Positions 21,962 to 31,200 of a stretch of DNA of 64,000 nt are shown piece after piece. The notes beneath the pieces are model-generated. The model made no database searches, had not been told where the DNA came from, and saw nothing but the letters and a program-made list of their open reading frames with translations. Both the position numbers and the translations under genes were made by a program. This DNA is from Microcyclospora pomicola. Taxonomy: Eukaryota; Ascomycota; Dothideomycetes; Capnodiales. Each line of letters begins with the position of its first letter. Position 1 is the first letter of the stretch. The DNA is taken from assembly GCA_002786065.1 (NCBI GenBank), contig NHNY01000044.1, positions 1 to 64,000 of the forward strand. Direction: 5' to 3'.

Positions 21962-23579
21962 CTAGAACCTAGCAACCCCACCGCTACCTTCAGCCATGCC
22001 AGATAATTGCGATGCTATATCGGGCTTCTTCGCTTCTCCTGCAGAGTCTATTACAGCACCTTTTGGTGGGACGGGCTCCCCAATTGGGAGTAGATTCCGG
22101 AATTGAGCGGCGCTCATGATCACGCTACGACTGTCGTCCAGAGCAATCTTGGGATCGCGAGCAACAGCGTCCACCTCAGAGATTACTCTGTTCAATAGGT
22201 GGCGAACAGCCAGTCGAGCTTCTTCGAGCCCATCTATGGTCGGCGCAAATGGCTTGAACGAGCGCTTGGCGGGCTGTGCTGGTCCGGCATTGTCCTTGAC
22301 GCCGGGGGCTGGGACGAGGACAGTATCCGAATCAGAGTCCGTCAGTACTGATTTCGCCGCAGCGTCCGCTGTAGGCTTCTTCTTCTCCACCTCGGCGGCT
22401 GCCGGCGACGGGAGTAAATTCTGAGTGCCATAGCTGACATCGTAGGTCAGTATTTGCAAGTTCTTGCTGATGGCTTTGTAGTCGAGGTAGGCTTCTTGCA
22501 GGAACGAAGCGTAGATGCCCGCCTGCTCAAAGTTCGGCGCTGGTCCCAATGGTACACCGCCGGTGGCTGAATAGAAGCTGCGCAGCGAAGTGAGCTTCGT
22601 TAGGATGGCATGCGTGCGCATCGGAGTCTTGGCAACCAGGGATGGGAACTTGAGGGCCGCCATTCGCATGTTCTCGAACGTCCAGTCATCGGTGTCTGAG
22701 CCCGTCAGATTGTAAGCGGTGTTATGGTCTGGGTAACGAACCTTTCTTCAGATCCTGCCCGCCTCCGGTCCATGTGACTGCGACAGTCGTCTCATTCTCG
22801 TCCATCAAGCTGTTGGCGTCCTTGCCAAATCCGGGAGCACCATCCTTGCCTTCGGCAGTGAGCGAAGCCGTGAGCTTGGCGCTGGTGAAGTTGATCGACG
22901 CACTGGACAGCGTCAGCATCACAGTCGAGCCTTTAACGTTTGGCGAATACGAACGAAGCCTTGATACTCTCTACGTTGGACCTGTTCTTAGCTTTGACTG
23001 AGATGACTGCCACGAACTCGCCGCCCTCTTGGAAGCCAGAAATGAAGCAGTCACCATAGATGGCGGCAAAGTTCTGTTCCCTCAGCTCCGCGATTGGGTT
23101 GAACTTGGTCAACGTGTGATCGTAAATCACTTGGTTGATCACCTTGACCTGGATCATGAAGCTGACGTCGCTCTCCTTGATCTTTGAGGTATCGATGAAA
23201 GTGCCGTTGCCTTTAGCATCGAACGCGTCGTACTTTATGGCAAAAGCAGCATTGATCTACGCTCTGGTCAGCGCCGACACGACGGAGAGCTCGAGCTCAC
23301 AGCTCACGTTCATTGCATTTGTCACATCGGTTGCCTTGTCAATCATATGCAACTTGTATGAGACATTCTGCGCTATAGATTTGACTCCGTCGCCTTCCTT
23401 GGGCTCCTTCACGGGTATATCGCCGTCTTTGATGACTGCGCGGTCCACGCACAGCTCCTGGGTGAAGGAATTGAAGCCTGTACAGTCGTCAGTGACTGTG
23501 CTTGTGGAGAGGACTTGATGGCAGAATGACCTTGACCCAGCTGCATAGCAGTATTGTACGGTGCGAGCAGAGTGGCCAT
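21962..23579 (-). CDS. MACPF-like protein A
   Basis: Multi-exon gene on the minus strand. The ATG at 23579 opens MATLLAPYNTAMQLGQ. Exon 1 is 23531-23579, exon 2 23308-23477, a third exon starts at 23256, and the last exon is 21962-22695. Not every border in between is settled. The protein family start (APYN-AM-GxGFNS) is shared with gene C at 26201. Around residue 140 it has YGDCFISGFQEGGEF, which fits the MACPF signature spacing (Tyr-Gly, aromatic at +4, six residues, Gly-Gly). A Trp-Gly block, VAVTWTGGG, and the motif PMRTHAILTKLTSLRSFY follow, both shared with gene C. The C-terminal part is Pro/Ala-rich and ends GSGGVARF. MACPF relatives are membrane-attack or cytolytic proteins; the target here is unknown. 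Whether it is fully intact was not determined. Confidence 0.7.
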
Positions 23580-24547
23580 TGTGCTGATCACAAGTACTGC
23601 ACGCCTAGGAAATTATCGTTGTGAGATAAAAGAGACACTCAGAGGTCACGGCGAAGTAGTTGTGCTACGAGTCAAGACACCAACCAGACGGCGTAAGTCT
23701 GCGTCTTGCTTGCAACAGATTGAACAGCCATGCGGGATGCATGCATAGCACTACGCTTCTTGGATTCACGCCTCCAAGTGTTGGCTTAGCTGAGCGACTC
23801 GCCTAGAGCTGCGAGGCTTTTGTGGCGTTCGCGTGGCTGGCTCACCAAGGCCAGCTGGATCGCCATGGCGCGCAGTGGTGCAAGGTTACAATATAACCCG
23901 TGATCTTGGCCATACTTACGACATGTAAGCGTAACTAAAACACATGACCTTAGAGGACCTTGAAAAAGCAGTTTAGAAGCAGTTTGAAAGCACTGTTACC
24001 TGGCTAAATTTCCCGAACCCTCCGTGGACCGTGGGTGATATACGTGCGCAATTATATCACGCATCACGTAAGTAAACTTAGCGCTTAGTCAAGGTGATGT
24101 GACGTAGATTTGTTAGTATACGGTAGGTACCTAGACAATCATATAACATAATGTTATGAATCTACAAGATTACAAGGCCCGGCCCTCTAAGATTAAGGTA
24201 CCCCCACATAGTTAAGGTAAGGTCCGTGTAACCTTGTATGTAACCTTACATCCCTACTGTAACTGCAGCTAAAATAGTGTATTATGCCAGCGGCTTGGAG
24301 GAATTGGCGGTGCCCGCCTGACTTCTAACAGAGACGCAGGAATGTGATGGTTCTGATGGTTGATACTCTGGAAGGACGACAACATGCAGGTGGAAACGTG
24401 CAGCGCTGGGCGGGAGGCACCCATGACTTGCGGTTGAATGTTGCGCCGATCCGCGACGCGACCAAGGTCAGATTCCATCCATAATTCGTTCAAGATATTA
24501 CTGTATTCATTCATGTGCGTATGAACAACAACCCAACAGCACGGTCC
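23580..24547. other. Non-coding interval in the island, AT-richer half
   Basis: About 970 bp. The segment 23900-24260 is AT-enriched and carries repeated AAGGTA/TTACCT words (24180-24250) that also occur at 41488-41640. It could be a decayed repeat. No supported gene. Confidence 0.45.
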
Positions 24548-25596
24548 TTAAGGCTTAGGCGACGCGCCACCAGCGAAGCCCTGCAATATTGCTTCGGTGT
24601 ACTGCCGCAATCTGGCGTATGGCACAAGCAGGATCTCACAGACAAGCCCCTTCTTGAAAATGTCTTCGCAAACAGACCACGGTACCTCCTGACCTGGCAC
24701 CAAGCTCAATTGCGACATACGCTCTGACACGCGAGCTGTGATGTTCGAGCTGTTCTGCTCATTGCGAAACGCGACTTCAAGCACACTGTCATAGCGACCA
24801 GCGTCGCTGACCGTCTCATTTGCCGCCCAATCGTTCAGAGAGTCGTAGGCTGACAGCGATGCAGCTGCAATTGACTCGAAAGAATTTTCGTGTTTTGAGT
24901 AGCTGACAGTCTTGCTCATGAAAAGGAATTTCACCTTGGCTTGTGCTTCTAGACCTTTCGCGGACGACGAAACATTCGACTTTGCGCCGAGCACGCTGGC
25001 ATTGGACGCGCCTAAGATGTATGCTGCAACGTAATATTCGCCATATGCTTTCCTGAAGGCTGCTTCGGGACTCGTGTCTGTTCTGAGTATCTTAAGCGCT
25101 TCTGGCGACAGAGAAGGACTCTCAGAGAAGGTAATTAGTCCTGTTCGGAAAGAGTTCTTAGAGGTCGTGCTCAAGTCCTGTCATCGTCAGAGAGGTCAAT
25201 GACTTTCTTCCGATCAATACTCACACTGCTGCTCTTCGCGGCGTGCTCCTCGTATTGTCCCCGAACTTCGGCACCAAGCAAGTCACCACCAATCTGTGCC
25301 TGCACCGAAACCGAAATATCATGTTGCGCCGACCCGGCACTGGTCGCCGAACTCTGTTCAACTGCACCTCCCGAGCTGCTTGTGAACATCATTCGACTTC
25401 GCTTCAGCGATGTCTGCGAAAACGCAGTCGCTTCGGTGAGCATGCTTTTCGTGTCATTGTCGCTCGATATGGCCAGCGTACTACCGAGCTTGATTGGCTT
25501 GTGTCCGCAAGGAATCTTGAGATCAGCAAGCTGCGTGGCGACGTATCGCAAACTTGGCAGAAACGGATTCTCTGGGAAAGTCTTCAGTAGGTTCAT
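24548..25596 (-). CDS. MACPF-like protein B (diverged)
   Basis: Two exons, complement of 25225-25596 and 24548-25177 (47-bp intron GTGAGT...GACAG), 333 residues. The start MNLLKTFPENPFLPSLRYV lacks the N-terminal block seen in genes A and C. Near residue 169 it has YGEYYVAAYILGASNASVL, aligning with YGDCF-x6-GG of the neighbours but with Gly-Ala in place of Gly-Gly. A Ser/Lys-rich beta-like stretch (NVSSSAKGLEAQAKVKF) follows. The last 100 residues include LNDWAANETVSDAGRYDSVL and end GFAGGASPKP. There is no signal peptide. Its membership in the same broad family rests on this one signature and on location, so it is less certain than A and C. The gene is divergent from gene C across 604 bp. 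Confidence 0.65.
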
Positions 25597-26200
25597 AGCG
25601 GCGGCTCAGTCTCCAGACAGATGCAACACTCGAACACCGTGATTATGACAACTCTGTATCACGACGATCTTAGCATTCGGCTGCTGCGTCCCGGCTGAAC
25701 CCCTTCAAATCGCTGTCCTTTCACGCGTGCATAGCATAACTTGAAGCTCTGACATTGTCGACCTGTACAGCCCGTGATGCTTCGTGTGGACGCGCGCGTT
25801 CGCAATTGAGCCAAATAGTCCATTTCAAGCATACTCGGATCCTGGACGCATGACCTGCCGTGACAGGCGCGCACGCATGCACTAGAATAGGCCATAGAAT
25901 AGTCACGCAAGCCACACCACCTACGCTAAGCCAAATGCACTAGAGGACGCCACATATTGCTGGGCACCAAGGACTATCTTTGGAGAGTGGAGCGCCATGT
26001 CTTTCCAACTGCAGTCCTCAGCTAGCCTTTTGAGGTCTGACTGCAAGCCTGTAGCTCTCGGAGATTGGGCTGGCTGTGGTGTCAAGGTAGTCGCTTTGGG
26101 AGTCCTTGCTCGCTGCTTCACCATGGCATGACACGAGTATTTGTGTCCTTGGATGGCGACTGGCATACTCTCGAACTAGATCCAGGTTGTGCTACTCATC
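25597..26200. promoter_or_regulatory. Divergent promoter region between MACPF-like genes B and C
   Basis: The 604 bp between start codons. Short open frames on both strands (for example 25921-26166 minus) show no domain. The head-to-head layout would allow joint control of B and C; no factor site is recognised. Confidence 0.45.
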
Positions 26201-28304
26201 ATGGTTCTGCTGACTGCTCCCTACAATGAAGCCATGCGTATTGGCATGGGGTAAGTGATGCTCATCCATCCTCTCGCGAGCCTTTAGCTAAGCCTGCCCA
26301 GCTTCAATAGCTACACGCAGTCGATATGCACAGACGATGTGGTTCGCCGCAAAGATGGCACCAAGGCCTCAGAGGCGGCTCTCAGATCCAAAGATCCCTC
26401 CAAAGGAGACGTGGAAGGCAACGTCATGAAGAAGGTAGTGGACGGTCAGTCCGACGTAAGCCAGGTCGTTAGTTACACATCAGGTTTTGTCACAAGCACC
26501 AAGGATATCAATCACTCGCTGAAGATCAGTGGCACGTCCCCCACTTCGACTCTGCCGGCTCTATCACTTACAATGTCGAGCAGGTGCGCTCCAGATAGCG
26601 ATCGAAGCTGCGCCAGCGAGCGCAAGTGCAAGTGCTCACTACAACACTAGCACGACGGAGAACGACAATACAATCACGTACAGCATAGTGGTGCAGGTGA
26701 CCAACCAAAAGTTGGTTGCAGACGATGTCACGCAGTTCGTGCCAATTGAGAATGTACCAGCAGCCAGATTCCAGGAAGTATACGGCGACTGTTTCATCTC
26801 CGGCTTCCTCGAAGGAGGTATTCTGGTCGGTACAATTCAGAAGAAATGGGAGAAATCCACAGACGACACTGATATCGGCGGTGAAATCAAGGTGGAGATG
26901 AAGGTAGCAGTGGCAAGTGTCAGTGGTCAAGCGAAAGGCGACTATGTTGACAACAAAAGCAACGAAAAGGCTGATACTAAGGTGTCGTACGTGAAACCTC
27001 TGGCGACCAAGCAAACAGATAAGCTGATATGCAAGCAGTGTTACCTGGTCTGGCGGAGGTGATATCAAGAAAGACGAGTTCAAAGAGTGGAACATCGCCA
27101 ATCTGACTTCAATCGCCGTTGAATTTGCCGATCGTGTTGCGGCCTGTCCGCAGAGGACTTATGCTATCTTGACGAAGTACACATCGCTTCGCAGCTACTA
27201 CGAACAGACCGTCAAAGGTAGCCCAATGGACTATGAGATAGCTGGCCTCTACACGAACTCGCTGCTCGACGCCTATCTTGGTTACAAAGACATGTGGGCA
27301 GAGCTGCAAACCATGATCAAAGATATGTCTCAGCAGAAGTGCTACGTAAAGAAGAGGACTGAGAGTGAGCAACTTGTAAAGTACAGGGCCGATCCGAAGA
27401 AGGACTATGACGACCGAATGGCGAAGTTCAATGCCGCCAAAGATGCACTGATCAAGAGTGGTCAGGACCTGTCCATTCTCGAGGAGCCATTGCCGGCGAA
27501 TGAGATCGTTCCTTATGATGCAAACGACTTCGGGCTCGATAAGGCGCAGCGAGAGTGCCGATACGAGATGATCAAGATTGTGCGCGAAGTCAATGCAGTG
27601 ACTTACAACCCGCAAGTTGCAACAGACCCGAATCGCAAATGGCGATATCTCAGCCCTGCAATCTTTCGATTGCTACTGCCGGTCAGCATGCCGCCATTCT
27701 CCCACTCTACGAAAATGCTTACACTGTCTCGCAGACCGACAAAGCAGCTATGCCAACACCTGAAGAGATCGAAGCCATGAAGGCAGCGAAGGCTGAACTC
27801 GAGGCGGAAGTCAAGAAGAGTACCGAGCTCGCGCAAGCTGTCAAGGACGCCAAAGATGCCGCCAAGACTAGCTCCGAGAGCGCCTCAGCACGAGTCGCCG
27901 CAGTCGAGACCGAGCGCGACACTTTTCGCGACGGCAAGAACGCAGCCGAAGGCTCCCTTAGCCAGCTTTCTAAGGACTACAAGCAGCTGACTGACTCGCT
28001 CGACGCCCGCGAGCAGCTCAAGATTATCCGTGTAGAGTACGGCGGGAAATCCATGAGGAGCAAAACGGACATCTATGCCAAGATCCTGGGCGACATCATG
28101 AAGAGCGCCACGGTCACGCTCAACAATGACTACTTTGGTGGTGATCCCACGCCAAATGTGGCCAAGTTTGCGGTTATTGCCTACCAATGGAAAGGACGCT
28201 ACCCCGTATACATTGAAGCGAAGGAGGGTACTGAAGTCGTGCTGAGGCAGGGCGAGGCGGAGGATCTGATCATCCCTACACACGAGATCGCGTCAAAGAC
28301 CTGA
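26201..28304 (+). CDS. MACPF-like protein C with coiled coil and C-terminal beta module
   Basis: Five exons: 26201-26250, 26302-26528, 26584-26986, 27039-27681 and 27735-28304; introns of 51-55 bp; all phases agree; 630 residues; it looks whole. The start MVLLTAPYNEAMRIGMGFNS parallels gene A. Near residue 158 YGDCFISGFLEGG fits the MACPF signature spacing. It continues with VTWSGGGDIKKDEF and QRTYAILTKYTSLRSYYE. After residue 441 comes a helical, coiled-coil-like segment rich in Ala/Glu/Lys (IEAMKAAKAELEAEVKK). The last 110 residues form a separate module with YGGKSMRSKTDIYAKIL, NNDYFGGDPTPN and IAYQWKGRYPVYIE, reminiscent of the DUF3395 (DNAJC11 C-terminal) pattern. There is no signal peptide. 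Family knowledge suggests membrane binding or pore formation; the target is unknown. Confidence 0.75.
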
Positions 28305-28492
28305 AATACATATAGCAGATCGGATTTGTATTCGCTCGACACCAAGATCATCTTGCAGCGCTGGGAACGAGGCATCTCAAGGCCGAGCGCAGTCGAGATG
28401 TCTCTCGAAAGGTTATCTACTTGCACATATGGAAATGAGTGAGGCTATTGCGTCGTGATAGTCTGTCTCGGCTAGAAGACCACCCCATATGA

Positions 28493-29142
28493 TCACTTCT
28501 TCTTATCCAGCTGCTGCGTTAACTTCCATATACAATTGACAGTCGCATCCCAATGATACGCAACGACCGGCGTCCTGCAGTGCATGTCATGTCAGCAGTG
28601 ATTCCATAGCAAATGTAGGTCTTACTGACCGATCAGCCGTGCCACCTTCCTTGAGGTTCATAAAAGTGCCGCTTCCGACATTCTGGAAAGCGACACTTGG
28701 CCAGCCAGCAGCACCTTCTACCAGATAAAGGTACCATTCCTGGTTATGTCGTTGCGGCTCCGTCAAAGCGTAGCGCGATCTACTCGCCATTGCAGTTCTG
28801 TCCGCCGTCGAACCATTCTCGACTGTTAGATAGACTGGCTGGCGTTAGCGATGTTGCGAAGCTTCGATCTTCTGCCTTCTGCTGCTTGTGATCCATGGGA
28901 AGGAGCTGTAAGATCCTACATTTGCTTCTCGTTGACTGAATAGTCCAGATGTTGGCGTTGCTATCGACGAGCTCGAAATGGAAGATCTGGTTGGTGTTGT
29001 CCAACATATGGCTGAATGCATAGATACTCTGTCCGTCCGCCGTGGTGCCTATATCGAGTGCCGTATTTGACGAGATGCAGACAATATTGAAGTCGGAGCC
29101 AGACCAATTCTTCGGCGCAGGTCCTGCTATCGAGGGCGCCAT
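28493..29142 (-). CDS. Ricin-B-like beta-trefoil lectin
   Basis: Three exons, complement of 28920-29142, 28630-28834 and 28493-28574 (introns of 85 and 55 bp), 169 residues. That is one complete beta-trefoil domain with no signal peptide. The three repeats are visible: ALDIGTTADGQSIYAFSH with FHFEL; FYLTVENGSTADRTAMASR with EWYLYLV; and FMNLKEGGTADRTPVVAYHW with CIWKL. Each has the G(S/G/T)TADxT core and an aromatic at the QxW position. Such cytoplasmic fungal lectins bind glycans and are often linked with defence against grazers or with conflict. Sugar specificity cannot be read from sequence. The gene lies tail to tail with gene C (188 bp apart), and its start faces that of the nuclease-fold gene. 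Confidence 0.85.
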
Positions 29143-29793
29143 CAGACCAAGCGCTTTTTCAGATCTGCCTCTTCACGAGACTGGCATCAAATAGACAATT
29201 GCTACAAGCGTGATGAGTCCGCCGAGGGACATGGCCGGTCTTCAAACGATAATTACATACTCGGTACGCCTGGTGTGCCCAGGGCTGGAGTGTGTTCCAG
29301 CAGTCCAGCAAGCCACCAAATGACCAAGAGTATACTAATGTCGCCGTGGCAGCTGTGTTTCAATATAGTGCAAGCTGCACGTCAGCCACGTTCTCCCGCT
29401 AGTTCTAGCGTGAAGAACAGGGAGCTGATGGCGCAAGCCACAGATATTCACCTTACCTTAAGCAAGTTATAGGTACATCGTACCGGAGTGGTGGTGCGGT
29501 TTCGCTGGTGGTTTTATAGGCGTCGTCTTGGCGCCATTTTCCTGCATCCCGGGCAGTGACTTTTCAGCTAGCCACATCTTATTGCTCACGCCTGGCTTGC
29601 ATGATCTACGATATGCATCTAAGGTAGACCTGGAGTTGGCCTCCGCCCAGCCGGCTGCAATGCAACTGAGCATCGGTCCTGGACTGCGCGTAGAGCGTGT
29701 TGTCCGACTCGACTGGCGTATAAGGTAGTCCGGCACTCCTGCACAGAATCACATACCTCGTCGTCTTTGTCTATCCCGCAATCAGACACCACG
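29143..29793. promoter_or_regulatory. Divergent promoter region, lectin / PD-(D/E)XK gene
   Basis: The 651 bp between the two start codons. Short open frames only. No recognised regulatory site. Confidence 0.45.
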
Positions 29794-30417
29794 ATGGCCC
29801 AGGCACAACTCCAGATCCAGCCAGCTCTCGTCACAGCGGCTCAACTTGCAGCTGATCCTATCATAAAAAGCTTCACGGACTTCCTTGCAGATCCGAACAT
29901 CAGAGCAAAGATCAATCAAGTACGCAATATCGGCGGTTGGGAAATATGGCTCCAAGTGGAACTCGCGCTGTTTCTGAAAAGAAACCTGACGAAGCACGAC
30001 ATCGCGCGAGAACAGTACGTTTTCGTTAACGGTCAACTCCCGATCGACATTTATGCCTGGCCACTGGTCAACGCAGCACCACCTACGCCTGTGCCCTATT
30101 TCATCGAGCTGAAAGTGCAATATACGAAGCAAGATCCTGCCAAACGCGACAGTTTGCAAGAACGCTTCATGGGAGACATCATACAGTTTTATGATAACAG
30201 GCGGGTGATAAAGCCGGCACTGCGTCCCAACGGAGGAAAAATCTACTGCATCGCCTTCACTTCCGATTTGCAAGAGTGCACGACTGGGTATGAAAACCTC
30301 TACAGGGCCTACCCTGGGCATGTCCAAATGTTCTATTGGAGAAGAGAGCCAGACGCGGCTGGTAGAATGAGTGGCGATAAGGCCGAGCACTTGGTGTGGT
30401 GGACGGCTGACCTTTGA
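29794..30417 (+). CDS. Stand-alone PD-(D/E)XK nuclease-fold protein
   Basis: Single exon, 207 residues, ATG at 29794 (MAQAQLQIQPALVTAAQ). The layout of the restriction-endonuclease-like core is visible. A helix with a conserved acidic residue reads GGWEIWLQVELALFL (Glu50, Glu56), a strand has the metal-binding Asp (LPIDIYAW, Asp85), and the next strand carries Glu-x-Lys (FIELKVQY, Glu105 and Lys107). A following helix contains LQERFMGDIIQFYDNRR. No DNA-binding domain, signal peptide or targeting motif is seen. The family includes restriction, repair and toxin nucleases and also inactive folds. All three core residues are present, so activity is plausible but unproven. The gene sits between a lectin and an NLR remnant in the accessory island. 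Confidence 0.68.
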   Translation: MAQAQLQIQPALVTAAQLAADPIIKSFTDFLADPNIRAKINQVRNIGGWEIWLQVELALFLKRNLTKHDIAREQYVFVNGQLPIDIYAWPLVNAAPPTPVPYFIELKVQYTKQDPAKRDSLQERFMGDIIQFYDNRRVIKPALRPNGGKIYCIAFTSDLQECTTGYENLYRAYPGHVQMFYWRREPDAAGRMSGDKAEHLVWWTADL

Positions 30418-30639
30418 AGAAGGAGAGTGATTGACCGGGAACGATGGTGAGCACGTATGGTCTTCGAAGTCGTGGACACATATGTTATCATACTTTACGA
30501 ACATGTACAGACCACCCTTCTTCTTCTTCATCTCGGTGGCCGTACTTCATCTCACTCACGCACGAGCTCGTCGACACGTATGGCATCGGAAACCGCCTCT
30601 TGCTCGTTCATGCACGGCACACAAGCCCGCTACATGAGG

Positions 30640-31200
30640 GCAAGGCAAGTCGAGGGAAGGACAGACCATTGTCGCCAGCAACATCTGCGCGCTGCCAACT
30701 GAGCTTGCCATCACGCATACTGGCGAGCGATATGAAGGATTACTACCTCGAACCTGGTAAGGTGCATGACTTTCTGGCGCAGAGCTGCCTTGTGTATCTT
30801 ACGCACTACAGTAAGTCCTCCCGAAAGACCTCAAGTGAGCAGAATCTTGCATCATTCCCACTCCTAGTATATGCCGCAAGGACATGGGGCTACCACACAG
30901 GACTACAGCAAACCAGTAGCAGTGCTCGGGAGGTGTCTTTCCTTTCTTCCGATGTCACAAGGCGGGACTGGCTCCTCATACACGACCCTGAAATGTCTTA
31001 TCAAAGTCCCTTTAGTAGCTATCTAAAGAGGGATGGTACTGCACTGTATTATGCTAGTCTGCTTGGCATTCAAACAGCGGTGCAAAGTTTTGTGAACGCA
31101 GGAGCAGACGTCAAGGCTAAGGGAGGACACTATAGCAATGCGCTGCAGGCGGCATCAGTGAGATGCCACGAGAAGGTAATTCTCTCGCCTAGTGCATAAA
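30640..31200 (+). pseudogene. Fragment of an NLR (STAND) ankyrin-repeat receptor
   Basis: A frame open to 31199 matches the part of fungal NLRs between the NTPase module and the ankyrin repeats. MKDYYLEPGKVHDFLAQ resembles the 'H-x-S-v-k-d-Y-l' segment of the winged-helix exit. FPLLVYAARTWGYHTG matches the 'pL-x-YAA-x-W-x-x-H' block. DGTALYYASLLGIQTAVQ then QSFVNAGADVKAKGGHYS and NALQAASVRCHEKV are two ankyrin repeats. No effector domain or NACHT NTPase is found upstream, and no further clean repeats follow, so this is a truncated copy. Upstream sequence in the same open frame is not conserved-looking. Fungal NLRs mediate heterokaryon incompatibility and probably innate immunity, and they evolve by gain and loss of such fragments. 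Confidence 0.7.
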
